From NCBI GenBank assembly GCA_044224925.1, contig JBGAJM010000005.1, positions 1 to 64,000 of the forward strand: a DNA stretch of 64,000 nucleotides, read 5' to 3'. A program made the position numbers and the translations under genes. The stretch is from Kapaibacterium sp044224925. GTDB lineage: Bacteria; Bacteroidota; Ignavibacteria; Kapaibacteriales; Kapaibacteriaceae. The notes under the pieces are model-generated. The model worked only from the letters and a program-made list of their open reading frames with translations. It had not been told where the DNA came from and made no database searches. Below are positions 1-8,525 of this stretch, piece after piece (the first letter of the stretch is position 1; the number at the start of each line of letters is the position of its first letter).

Positions 1-3
1 GGG

Positions 4-34
4 TCGAACGGTACACGGGGGTGCGACCGTTCGA
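4..34. repeat. Inverted repeat upstream of the first gene
   Basis: A 9-base inverted repeat, TCGAACGGT at 4-12 and ACCGTTCGA at 26-34, encloses 13 bases. No T-run follows on the plus strand, so it is not a clear terminator; it could be an operator or the end of a transcript entering from the left. The rest of 1-149 holds no gene that I can support. A TAAAGTTG at 54-61 is one base from the TAnnTTTG promoter box and could serve the first gene with a leader of about 85 nt. Confidence 0.45.
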
Positions 35-149
35 GTACCGGAATTACACGACCTAAAGTTGCTTACGTCCGACCTGTGTTGTAACATTCAACCAAGTTCG
101 GACTCCTTATGCCCCGAACACATGATCTGCACACTTGAGGGAATACTGT

Positions 150-2540
150 ATGAAGTCATTGAGCTTCCTCCTTGCGCTTTGTTGCGCTCCAATGATTCTG
201 ATGGCGAATCCAGGTGGCATTACCGGACAGTCCGCGAATGGATGCGGTGGTGCGGGATGTCATGGCGGGGCTGCAAACGCGGCCACGAGCTTGAGTCTCA
301 CAGGACCAACGGTTGTCGACGCTGGATCGACAACGGACTTTACGTTCATCGTTGGTCATGCAACGCTTGCAGCAGCAGGTTACAACCTCTCGATCACCAA
401 GGCCGGTGGTGCCAATGGCACGTTCGAGGCCTTGGATGGGAGTCAGGTCAGCGGCGGTGAACTCACACACATCGTTCGCAAGAACATGGCCGGTGGTTCC
501 GCACCATTCCCATTCCGATGGACAGCTCCTGCCGCTCACGGTGTGTACACGATCCGCGGGGCAGGCAATGCCGTGAATGGCAACGGCAACGCTGCAGGTG
601 ATGTATGGAACACCATGACGTCAACGCTCACCGTGCGTGGAGCTGATATCACGGCTCCGGCGGCTGGACAGACGATCTGCGTTGGTCAGTCGATCACCAT
701 GACGTGGACGCAGACCGGCATGACGACGTTCAACGTTGAGTACTCTTCAGATGGCAATAACTGGACGAACCTCGGATCGGTGAGTGCATCGGCGAACACC
801 TATACATGGAACATCCCGACAAATCAGGCTGCGGGCGCTTCGTATCGGTTGCGACTTGTTGATGCCGGACGTGGTGTGTCCGTGGGGCAGTCGAATCCCT
901 TCGCGATCAGTGCCGGACCTGCGATCACGACCCAACCTGTGAGCCAGAACATCTGTGTCGGACGCGGATTGGTCTTGTTGGCAAATGCCACCGGTGCCAC
1001 CGCCTATCGTTGGCGGAAAAATGGCGTCGACATTCCCGGCGGAACCAATCAGCAATTCCAGATCGCCGTTACCACTGCAAACGATGCTGGCTCGTATGAT
1101 TGCGTGATCTTCGGATGCAATCTTTCGTCGACGACGAATCCTGCAGTGATCGTCATCGACACAAAGCCGGCCATCACCACACAGCCAGTAGCGCGCACGG
1201 TGTGCGAGAACGACAGTGTGTCGTTCAGCATCGCTGCCACGGGTACAGCACTCAGCTATCAATGGTTCAAGAACGACGAAGTGATGGTCGGAAAGACGGG
1301 GCCATCCGTCAAGCTTCCGCTCACCAGTACAGCCGACGAAGGGATGTACAAGTGCGAAGTACGCGGCACCTGCGACCCGGCCGTCATGTCAACAGCCGTC
1401 AAACTCACCGTGAACATCGCACCGAAGATCACCACGCAACCCAAGGCACAAGCGCTCAAGGTTGGTGACGAGCTTCTCCTGACCGTCAAAGCAGATGGTG
1501 CCAACCTCACCTACGTATGGAAGAAGGGTGGCGCACCGGTACCGGGTGGATCTGCGGCAACGCTTCGCATTGCTGCTGTTGCCAAGACCGATGCCGGTCC
1601 GTACACATGTACGGTCACCAATAGCTGTGGAAATGAACTTTCAGCCGTTGCCAACGTGACCGTCGCAGATGCATCGGGTCCTGGCAAGGTGGCGTTGGCT
1701 TCTGATACGCTCGACCTTGGTACCGTTTACACCTGTACTGATACGACGTTCTCGACCACTGTGTCGAATTCGGGAGGCTCGCCGGTCACAGTAGCAACTC
1801 TCAGCACAACATCCTCTGAATTGACGATCTCGGGCCTCACTCTTCCGGCCGTGATCGCACCGGGTGCATCTTCCTCGTATTCCGTTCAGTTCCGTCCGTC
1901 CACGGCCGGCACGTTTACGGGAACGATCGTGACCACGGCAGCGAGCGGTGGTTCGGCAGATACCATGGTCATCAAGGCAGCCGTGATCTTGCCGTTCACG
2001 TTGAGCAAGGACACGCTCAAGTTCACGTCCGATGCTGAGAACAAGCAGTGCGTGACCCTTACGACCTCGGCACCGTGCGCCTTCACGATCAGTGCTACAG
2101 AGATCAAGGGTGATCAAGGCGTTCTTGTGTACGACGCACCAACGCTTCCGTTCTCCGTTGCGAAAGCCGGTGCGGTCGAAGTGTGCTTCAAGACGGTCGC
2201 AAGCGGCAATGGTGGCTCCGGTTCGGTGTCCGTCGTGACGAGCGCCGGCACCATCGACATTCCGTGGGTACGCGCAAGCACCGTTTCGGTGCAGGAAGAA
2301 GGAGCATCGTCACTGGCCATTGCACCAAATCCAACGAACGACGTGGTGACGATCTCGTCCAGCGATGTTTCACCCATGATGGTCACGATCATCGATGGTA
2401 CCGGTGCAACGGTGGCAAGCATGCAGGCAGAGGGCGGCATGGCAACATGGAACACGGCAGGGATCGCAAGCGGAATGTACCTTGTGCGCATCGAGCGCTT
2501 GGGTATGATCGCCACGCGCACCATTTCGGTGATCCGTTGA
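150..2540 (+). CDS. Secreted multi-domain protein: choice-of-anchor V domain, Ig-like repeats, T9SS sorting domain
   Basis: Predicted 796-residue surface or extracellular protein; its ligand is unknown. A signal peptide occupies about residues 1-20. Residues 30-175 resemble the choice-of-anchor V (reeler-like) domain, with a CX4CH motif (C32, C37, H38) and a conserved asparagine/glycine-rich end. Three Ig-like units follow (about 255-510), each opening with ITTQP and carrying paired cysteines in two of them, then an ASH-type beta domain (about 515-615). The last 80 residues begin with a PNPTND-like motif and end in TISVIR, as T9SS sorting domains do. I chose ATG 150 because the signal peptide begins there; a TTG lies in frame at 135. 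Domain naming is by recognition; function is not established. Confidence 0.85.
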   Translation: MKSLSFLLALCCAPMILMANPGGITGQSANGCGGAGCHGGAANAATSLSLTGPTVVDAGSTTDFTFIVGHATLAAAGYNLSITKAGGANGTFEALDGSQVSGGELTHIVRKNMAGGSAPFPFRWTAPAAHGVYTIRGAGNAVNGNGNAAGDVWNTMTSTLTVRGADITAPAAGQTICVGQSITMTWTQTGMTTFNVEYSSDGNNWTNLGSVSASANTYTWNIPTNQAAGASYRLRLVDAGRGVSVGQSNPFAISAGPAITTQPVSQNICVGRGLVLLANATGATAYRWRKNGVDIPGGTNQQFQIAVTTANDAGSYDCVIFGCNLSSTTNPAVIVIDTKPAITTQPVARTVCENDSVSFSIAATGTALSYQWFKNDEVMVGKTGPSVKLPLTSTADEGMYKCEVRGTCDPAVMSTAVKLTVNIAPKITTQPKAQALKVGDELLLTVKADGANLTYVWKKGGAPVPGGSAATLRIAAVAKTDAGPYTCTVTNSCGNELSAVANVTVADASGPGKVALASDTLDLGTVYTCTDTTFSTTVSNSGGSPVTVATLSTTSSELTISGLTLPAVIAPGASSSYSVQFRPSTAGTFTGTIVTTAASGGSADTMVIKAAVILPFTLSKDTLKFTSDAENKQCVTLTTSAPCAFTISATEIKGDQGVLVYDAPTLPFSVAKAGAVEVCFKTVASGNGGSGSVSVVTSAGTIDIPWVRASTVSVQEEGASSLAIAPNPTNDVVTISSSDVSPMMVTIIDGTGATVASMQAEGGMATWNTAGIASGMYLVRIERLGMIATRTISVIR

Positions 2541-2570
2541 TCGCATAGACCCACGTAGGACAAAAAGAAA

Positions 2571-2602
2571 AGCCGATCGCTCATGAGAGCGATCGGCTTT
2601 TT
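2571..2602. terminator. Bidirectional intrinsic terminator
   Basis: A perfect 12-bp stem (2571-2582 with 2587-2598) encloses a 4-nt loop. It is flanked by an A-run on the left and a T-run on the right, so it can terminate transcription from both the T9SS gene (plus) and the glutamate dehydrogenase gene (minus), which converge here. Confidence 0.9.
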
Positions 2603-2624
2603 CATGTTGTCAACGTTGCTCGAC

Positions 2625-4088
2625 TTACGGGAAGATACCAAGCGACAGATACGATTGCGCGATCTTATCGATCGAGCTCACAAATGCTGCCGTACGCATA
2701 TCCTTCACCTTCGGATTGTTGTAGTAGATGTCCATGATCGTCTTGTAGGACGAGATCATGGTGTCTTCCAATCCGGAGTTCACCAGGTCTTCTTCATCAG
2801 CACCACGTGCGATCAGATTCTTCTCTGCGCCCGTGAGCTTCTTGCCGGTGAGCGACTCGATGGTTTCGACCAAGCGAATGTTCGTGCCTTCTTCAAAGCG
2901 CTTGTCCATGCGGCCAAAGCGAACGTGACTGATGTTCTTCAGCCATTCGAAGTACGACACGACCACACCGCCGGCATTCACATACATGTCAGGCATCACG
3001 AAGATGCCCTTCTTGAGAAGGATCTCTTCTGCGTCGGACGTGATCGGTCCATTCGCGCCTTCGGCAATGATCTTCGCCTTGATCTTGGATGCGTTGCCCT
3101 TGTGGATCTGCGACTCCAATGCTGCCGGCACGAGGATCTCACAATCATGCTCGAGTACGCTGTTGCCATCCTTGATGGTCTTGGCGCCTGCAAAGCCGGT
3201 GATCGATCCCTTCTTGTTGCGATGGGCATTGAGGGCTTCGATGTCGATGCCCTTCGGGTTCACAACTGCACCATCCCATTCGATCACACCGATCACCGTG
3301 GCGCCGCCCTCAGCAAGGAACTTCGCGGCGTGATATCCCACGTTGCCAAATCCCTGAACGATGCAGCGCTTTCCGGCGAAACCGACGTCCATCTTCAACT
3401 TCTTCATCAACTTCGGATCGTTCACGGCTTCGCGAACAGCGAAGAAGAGACCACGTCCGGTAGCTGCCGTACGACCGCGCACACCGCCCTGGCCGACAGG
3501 CTTGCCGGTCACACAGGCAAGAGCATTGATCTCACCCGTGGCAAATGCCTGATACGTATCGGCGATCCATGCCATTTCGCGAGGACCGGTACCATAGTCC
3601 GGTGCCGGTACGTCCACCGACGGTCCGATGAAGTTCTTGTGGATGAGTTCCACCGTGTAGCGGCGTGTGATGCGCTCGAGCTCTTCGACCGTGTAGGCCT
3701 TCGGATCGATACGAATTCCACCCTTACCACCACCGAATGGCACGTCCACCACTGCACACTTATACGTCATCAGTGCAGCAAGTGCTTGCACTTCGTCTTG
3801 GTCCACAGACAATGCGTACCGGATCCCACCCTTGGCAGGAAGCTTGTGGTGCGAATGTTCTGCGCGCCATGCCTGCACTACCTTGATGTCGCCCTTGATA
3901 CGCACAGGGAACTGCATGTAGTAAACAGAATTGCAAACGCGGATCTGATCGAGCAGACCGGCAGAAAGATTCATCGTCGCAGCAGCCTTGTCGAAGTAGT
4001 AGTTGACCGATTCCAGGAACTCGTTGTTCGCATGGCTCACGGCGGCCGCCTTCTTCGCTTTGCTGCCCTTTGCGGGTGCAGGACTCAT
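2625..4088 (-). CDS. gdhA: Glutamate dehydrogenase
   Basis: Reversible oxidative deamination of glutamate to 2-oxoglutarate and ammonia, in the cytoplasm. The 487-residue product has the family's substrate region (PAKGGIRYA, then GGGKGGIR with the catalytic-site lysine), the DYGTGPREM-like segment, and a Rossmann motif GFGNVG for the dinucleotide. Whether it prefers NAD or NADP cannot be read safely. I start at ATG 4088; a TTG 24 bases upstream would add eight poorly conserved residues. It lies 38 bases after hppD and is probably the last gene of an aminotransferase-hppD-gdh operon, where it could regenerate the 2-oxoglutarate used by the aminotransferase (inference). The operon ends at the terminator at 2571-2602. 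Confidence 0.92.
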   Translation of the reverse strand: MSPAPAKGSKAKKAAAVSHANNEFLESVNYYFDKAAATMNLSAGLLDQIRVCNSVYYMQFPVRIKGDIKVVQAWRAEHSHHKLPAKGGIRYALSVDQDEVQALAALMTYKCAVVDVPFGGGKGGIRIDPKAYTVEELERITRRYTVELIHKNFIGPSVDVPAPDYGTGPREMAWIADTYQAFATGEINALACVTGKPVGQGGVRGRTAATGRGLFFAVREAVNDPKLMKKLKMDVGFAGKRCIVQGFGNVGYHAAKFLAEGGATVIGVIEWDGAVVNPKGIDIEALNAHRNKKGSITGFAGAKTIKDGNSVLEHDCEILVPAALESQIHKGNASKIKAKIIAEGANGPITSDAEEILLKKGIFVMPDMYVNAGGVVVSYFEWLKNISHVRFGRMDKRFEEGTNIRLVETIESLTGKKLTGAEKNLIARGADEEDLVNSGLEDTMISSYKTIMDIYYNNPKVKDMRTAAFVSSIDKIAQSYLSLGIFP

Positions 4089-4126
4089 AACATCACAATG
4101 TGTGTGGAACAAGAAATGACAAATTC

Positions 4127-5230
4127 TTACAGATTTCCGCGGCGTGCCTGTTCGCGTTCGATGGCCTCGAACAGTGCCTTGAAGTTCCCTTTACCGAAGG
4201 ACTTTGCGCCCTTGCGTTGAATGATCTCATAGAACAAGGTGGGGCGGTCTTCGACGGGCTTCGAGAAGAGTTGAAGGAGATATCCTTCGTCATCTCGATC
4301 CACCAGGATGCCCAGCTCGCGGAGCGGAGCAATGTCCTCGTCGATCGGGCCCACACGGTCGAGCAGATCGTCGTAATACGTGTCCGGTACTTGAAGGAAC
4401 TGTACACCACGGCGCTTGAGTTCCGATACGGTCTTAACGATGTCGTTCGTCGCAATGGCGATGTGCTGAACGCCGGCACCATGATAGAATTCAAGGTACT
4501 CGTCGATCTGGCTCTTCTTCTTGCCGGCAGCGGGTTCATTGATCGGGAACTTGACGTAGCCCGTACCATTGCTCACCACCTTCGACATGAGTGCCGAGTA
4601 CTCGGTGCTGATATCCTTGTCGTCGAACGTGAGCAAGAGCTTGAAGCCGAGTGTGTTCTCGTAGAACTCCACCCACTCGTTCATGTGTCCGAGTTCAACA
4701 TTACCAACGCAATGGTCCACGTAGAGAAGGCCAGTGCCCTCTGTTACATAGCCGTCATCCATGGCCACAAAGCCCGGCATGAAGGCACCCTTGTAGTTCT
4801 TGCGTTCCACGAAGGTGTGGATCGTCTCGCCATAGGTGTGAATGGAGGCAAGGCGAACCTCACCGAACTCATCCGTGAGCGTGATCGGTTCTTGTGCGCT
4901 CTTGGCACCACGCTTGATGGTCTCCTCATAGCTCTTATAGGCATCGTCCACCCACAAGGCCAGGGTCTTCACACCGTCGCCATGCTTGGCGATATGGGCG
5001 TTGATCGGAGAGTCGGGATGCATGGGCGTGGTAAGGACAAGGCGAACCTTGTTCTGCTGCAACACATACGATGCACGGTCTCGGACGCCTGTCTCCGGAC
5101 CCGCATAGGCAACGAGACTGAAGCCAAACGCCGTACGATAGAAGTAGGCTGCTTGCTTGGCGTTGCCAACGTAGAACTCAATGAAGTCTGTGCCATTGAG
5201 GGGCAGGAAATCTTGTGCTTCGGCGCTCAT
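4127..5230 (-). CDS. hppD: 4-hydroxyphenylpyruvate dioxygenase
   Basis: Fe(II) enzyme of tyrosine catabolism that converts 4-hydroxyphenylpyruvate to homogentisate with O2. The 367 residues form two vicinal-oxygen-chelate halves. The three expected iron ligands are present: H173 (VDHCVGN), H256 (GVQHIAI) and E335 (LFYEII). The C-terminal end (GAKSFGKGNFKALFEAIE) is typical of the family. Its ATG overlaps the stop of the aminotransferase gene by ATGA, so the two are probably translationally coupled. The presence of an O2-requiring enzyme suggests an aerobic or microaerobic cell. Homogentisate dioxygenase is not in the window. Confidence 0.95.
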   Translation of the reverse strand: MSAEAQDFLPLNGTDFIEFYVGNAKQAAYFYRTAFGFSLVAYAGPETGVRDRASYVLQQNKVRLVLTTPMHPDSPINAHIAKHGDGVKTLALWVDDAYKSYEETIKRGAKSAQEPITLTDEFGEVRLASIHTYGETIHTFVERKNYKGAFMPGFVAMDDGYVTEGTGLLYVDHCVGNVELGHMNEWVEFYENTLGFKLLLTFDDKDISTEYSALMSKVVSNGTGYVKFPINEPAAGKKKSQIDEYLEFYHGAGVQHIAIATNDIVKTVSELKRRGVQFLQVPDTYYDDLLDRVGPIDEDIAPLRELGILVDRDDEGYLLQLFSKPVEDRPTLFYEIIQRKGAKSFGKGNFKALFEAIEREQARRGNL

Positions 5231-6351
5231 GATGGTTCTGTGATGAGTGAGGTGTAGTTCGGTGCGATCTCGCGAACGACCGCAGAGAGTCGTTCCATTT
5301 GTTCTGTGGTACCGGTGCTGATCCGTACACAGTGTGGCAACCCGAATCCGGTGAGCGGTCGGGTGATGAATCCATGCTGAAGAAGGTCGTGATGAAACGC
5401 CTTGGCAAGGTCGATACTTCCGCAGTCCACCATCACGAAGTTCGCGACACTCGCAGCGGTTGCATATCCACTTTCGCGCAATGCCGTTTGAAGCATGCGA
5501 AGTCCATCTGCATTCAGTGCTGTGGTGCGCTGCACGAAGTCAACATCCTCGAGCGCGGCCAGCGCCGCAGCACAACCAATGGCGTTCGGATCGAAGGGGA
5601 GCTTGGTCTTGATCAAATGCTGCATCACGTCGGGATGTCCGACACCGTATCCGACACGGAGTCCTGCGAGACCGTAGGCTTTCGAGAACGTGCGTAGTGC
5701 GATCACGTTCGGGCGACCGAGGGCGATCGCATCCGGATAATCATTGGGTGCGAGCATCATCGCATACTCATGGTATGCTTCATCCAGGACCACGATCCGA
5801 TCCTCGGGGATGCGATCGAGCAACCACGTCAGTTCGTCGGTGGTGATGTACGTACCGGTCGGATTGTTCGGATTCGGAATGTAGACCACCTTCGTGTGAT
5901 CTGTCACTGCAGCGGCCAGTGCCTCGACGTCGAACCGATGGTCCTTTGTCAGCGGCACATATGTTGGCTCGTTCCCATTCATCGCAACGGCAATACCGAA
6001 ACTCACAAAGCCACCCTTGCACGAGAGTGCGGTCTCTCCCGGCAACAGGAACGTCCGCATGATCTGATGGATGATGGCATCGCTACCATTGTGGACCGTG
6101 ATGTGGTCGGACGTGCAGTGATGATGCTTGGCGAGGGCGACCCGAAGTTTCAGACCACCGTCGGCATAGATGTGCGCATTGGTCAACGCAATGTGCGCAG
6201 CGGCCACGCCGAGTGGCGATGGACCAAGCGGATTTTCGTTCGACGCGAGTTTCTCAACATTCGTCAATCCATACTGCTCTCTGATCTGTTCGGGAGAGGC
6301 TCCCGGAGTGTAGGCGGCAATGGATCGCAAATGTGATGGCGTGATGATCAT
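5227..6351 (-). CDS. PLP aminotransferase of the HisC family, probably an aromatic aminotransferase
   Basis: Fold-type I aminotransferase of 374 residues. It has the N-terminal KLASNENPLGPSP motif, the PNPNNPTG motif and the PLP-lysine motif TFSKAYGLAGLR (K about 224). By sequence it would be labelled histidinol-phosphate aminotransferase. The ATGA overlap with hppD and the absence of other his genes nearby suggest it instead makes 4-hydroxyphenylpyruvate from tyrosine; HisC-family enzymes are known to include aromatic aminotransferases. ATG 6351 is chosen because a TATTTTTG box ends six bases before it; an in-frame start at 6381 would lie upstream of this box. The exact substrate remains uncertain. 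Confidence 0.85.
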   Translation of the reverse strand: MIITPSHLRSIAAYTPGASPEQIREQYGLTNVEKLASNENPLGPSPLGVAAAHIALTNAHIYADGGLKLRVALAKHHHCTSDHITVHNGSDAIIHQIMRTFLLPGETALSCKGGFVSFGIAVAMNGNEPTYVPLTKDHRFDVEALAAAVTDHTKVVYIPNPNNPTGTYITTDELTWLLDRIPEDRIVVLDEAYHEYAMMLAPNDYPDAIALGRPNVIALRTFSKAYGLAGLRVGYGVGHPDVMQHLIKTKLPFDPNAIGCAAALAALEDVDFVQRTTALNADGLRMLQTALRESGYATAASVANFVMVDCGSIDLAKAFHHDLLQHGFITRPLTGFGLPHCVRISTGTTEQMERLSAVVREIAPNYTSLITEPS

Positions 6352-6357
6352 AGACTT

Positions 6358-6365
6358 CAAAAATA
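6358..6365 (-). promoter_or_regulatory. TAnnTTTG promoter box for the aminotransferase-hppD-gdh operon
   Basis: TATTTTTG on the minus strand matches the Bacteroidota -7 consensus exactly and ends six bases before ATG 6351. Transcription should then begin at or within a few bases of the start codon, giving a leaderless or almost leaderless mRNA. No obvious -33 TTG-type element is seen. Confidence 0.65.
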
Positions 6366-6399
6366 ACATGGAGAGAGGCACGGCGGTACGCCGACGTCA

Positions 6400-6407
6400 T
6401 ATCTTTG
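6400..6407 (+). promoter_or_regulatory. TAnnTTTG promoter box for the ansA-alr-scpAB operon
   Basis: TATCTTTG is an exact match to the -7 consensus, four bases before the ansA ATG at 6412. It faces away from the box at 6358-6365, making a compact divergent promoter region of about 60 bp in which both mRNAs should lack a normal leader. Confidence 0.65.
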
Positions 6408-6411
6408 CAGT

Positions 6412-7419
6412 ATGACATTTCCCCATGTTGTCCTAATCTTCACGGGTGGGACCATTGCCTCGAAGCTCGACACCGACTTTGGTGGAGTGGTGCCAAGCCT
6501 TTCCGGCGGTGAGATCCTCGAACGGATCCCCGGGATCCGCGACCGGGCCCGCTTATCGGTGCACGAGTACGGCACATACCCCGGTCCGCATATCACCCCC
6601 GAGCGCATGCTCGAGATCTCTCGGCTTGTCCAGCGCTATGTGGACGATCCCGACGTTGACGGCGTTGTCGTCACCCATGGCACCGACACACTCGAGGAAA
6701 CGGCCTACTTCCTGGATTGCACCGTCGCTACCGAGAAACCGGTGGTCGTGATCGGTGCCATGCGCAACTCGAGCGAGCCCGACTGGGACGGACCACGCAA
6801 CCTCCGCGATGCCATCGACGCAGCCGGAACGCCCGTCCTACGCGGATGCGGCGTCACCGTCATCCTCGGCGGCATCATCAACGCTGCAAGCGAGGCATCG
6901 AAGACAGATACCGAAGACCTTTCCACCTTTGCATCCTTTGACTTCGGTCCACTCGGTCGTATCACCAATGGTCACGTCCTCCTCACGCGTCGCCCCCTGC
7001 ATCGCGAGGTCTTTTCGACCACGTCGCTACCGTCGTTCGTCCCGCTCCTGAAGTCCTATGCGGGCATGGATGAGAAGCTGATACGGCTGTGTAGGGCGGA
7101 AGGGGCACAGGGACTGGTGGTCGAGGCTTTTGGCGTCGGCAACGTGACCCCGTCGGTCTACTATGAGCTGGCCGATGCTGTGAAGTCCGGACTTCCCGTA
7201 GTGCTCGTCTCCCGATGTCCTGTTGGACGCATCGAGCACACGTATGCGTACGAAGGAGCAGGACGTGGACTCTACGATGCCGGCGTGATCTTTGCCGACT
7301 ATCTGAATGGCCAGAAGGCCAGGATCAAGTTGCTGTGCGCCTTAGGGGCCGGACTTCCGACCGACGAGATACGACGCGCCTTTGAATGGGTGGACCCGTT
7401 GGAGGGCATTGGACGATGA
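6412..7419 (+). CDS. ansA: L-asparaginase, type I-like
   Basis: Hydrolyses asparagine to aspartate and ammonia. The 335-residue protein has both family threonine motifs: FTGGTIASK near the N-terminus and VVTHGTDTLEETAYFL near residue 85. No signal peptide precedes the first motif, which fits a cytoplasmic type I enzyme. Residues GAMRNSSEPDWDGPRNL and the substrate-region segment after them fit the family. It is the first gene of a unit with alr, scpA and scpB; its stop overlaps the alr ATG by ATGA. Specificity for asparagine over glutamine is assumed from the family. Confidence 0.92.
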   Translation: MTFPHVVLIFTGGTIASKLDTDFGGVVPSLSGGEILERIPGIRDRARLSVHEYGTYPGPHITPERMLEISRLVQRYVDDPDVDGVVVTHGTDTLEETAYFLDCTVATEKPVVVIGAMRNSSEPDWDGPRNLRDAIDAAGTPVLRGCGVTVILGGIINAASEASKTDTEDLSTFASFDFGPLGRITNGHVLLTRRPLHREVFSTTSLPSFVPLLKSYAGMDEKLIRLCRAEGAQGLVVEAFGVGNVTPSVYYELADAVKSGLPVVLVSRCPVGRIEHTYAYEGAGRGLYDAGVIFADYLNGQKARIKLLCALGAGLPTDEIRRAFEWVDPLEGIGR

Positions 7420-8525
7420 GAAGTACGATCGCTCGGATCGATCTTGGTGCACTTGGTCACAATCTCGACGTGATCCGACGCAAAGCGCCCGGAATGGCCG
7501 TGTTGGCCATGGTCAAGGCCAATGCTTACGGACATGGCATGCTGGCCGTGAGTCGACATCTGCAGGACCTGGGCGTCGACATGCTCGGTGTTGCCTTTGT
7601 TGACGAAGGAGTGCATCTCCGGTATGCCGGTGTGCATCGGCCCATCATGATCCTCACGCCCATCGCAGCGGCAGAGGCGGATGCCGTTGTCTTGCACAAG
7701 TTCGCAAGTGTGGTGTGCGATCTCGGACAGGCTCGCGCACTGAGCGATGCCGCACGTCGTGCAGAGCATGTGGCATCGATCCACATCTATATCGACACCG
7801 GCATGCACCGCGAGGGTGTGACACCTGCCGACGCTCCGGCCTTCATCGAGGCCCTTGCCGCCCTCCCGAACCTTGCTCTTGATGGCATCTGTACACACTT
7901 CGCGACCTCCGATGAGGCGGGTAGCGAGTTCATGCAGCACCAGTTGTCCACATTCCGCACCCTCATCTCGGAGCTGTCGGCCCGAGGTCGTAGCTTTGCC
8001 CATGTTCATGCGGCCAATACCGGAGGGATCTGGCAGGCGGCCGAAGGACCCTGGACCATGGTCCGACCTGGTCTGTCGCTCTACGGGTATGCCTACCCCG
8101 ACGCACATCACGATCTCCGTCCGGTGCTCTCACTGCACACGAAAGTGCTCAGCACGAGAACGATCGACGCCGGTGATTCGGTGAGCTACGGACGCCGGTG
8201 GATCTCGCAACGTCGAACGACCATTGCGACGATCCCTATCGGATACGGAGATGGCTACATGCGCGGTCTCACGGGTTCCGCATGGTGTTTGATCCGTGGC
8301 AAGCGATATCCCATCGTTGGCACGATCTGCATGGATGAATGCATGGTCGACGTGGGATCGGACGAGGTCGCGATCGATGACCCTGTGGTCTTGATCGGTG
8401 AACAGCAAGACCCGCATGCTCGCATTGAGAGGATCGATGCGCGGGAAGTGGCGGCATGGGCCGGCACGATCCCGTATGAGATAACTACGGCCATTTCGGC
8501 TCGTGTACCGAGACAGTATGTATAA
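7416..8525 (+). CDS. alr: Alanine racemase
   Basis: PLP enzyme that makes D-alanine for peptidoglycan. The 369 residues show the N-terminal barrel with the PLP lysine K34 in AMVKANAYGHG and, later, the SYGRRW motif carrying the second catalytic tyrosine. The C-terminal beta domain contains GTICMDECMVDVG. ATG 7416 is chosen because the family begins right there and it overlaps the ansA stop by ATGA. Its own 3' end overlaps scpA by eight bases. Confidence 0.95.
   Translation: MRSTIARIDLGALGHNLDVIRRKAPGMAVLAMVKANAYGHGMLAVSRHLQDLGVDMLGVAFVDEGVHLRYAGVHRPIMILTPIAAAEADAVVLHKFASVVCDLGQARALSDAARRAEHVASIHIYIDTGMHREGVTPADAPAFIEALAALPNLALDGICTHFATSDEAGSEFMQHQLSTFRTLISELSARGRSFAHVHAANTGGIWQAAEGPWTMVRPGLSLYGYAYPDAHHDLRPVLSLHTKVLSTRTIDAGDSVSYGRRWISQRRTTIATIPIGYGDGYMRGLTGSAWCLIRGKRYPIVGTICMDECMVDVGSDEVAIDDPVVLIGEQQDPHARIERIDAREVAAWAGTIPYEITTAISARVPRQYV

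Noticed and set aside
2583..4220. Long open frame (545 codons) on the plus strand opposite gdhA
   Set aside because: It begins inside the terminator hairpin, its protein has no recognisable pattern and is rich in His/Cys/Arg, and the other strand encodes a clear glutamate dehydrogenase. High GC in third positions keeps the antisense frame open.
4100..5257. Open frame of 385 codons opposite hppD
   Set aside because: It mirrors the whole hppD gene, which has all three iron ligands; no family pattern in the antisense product.
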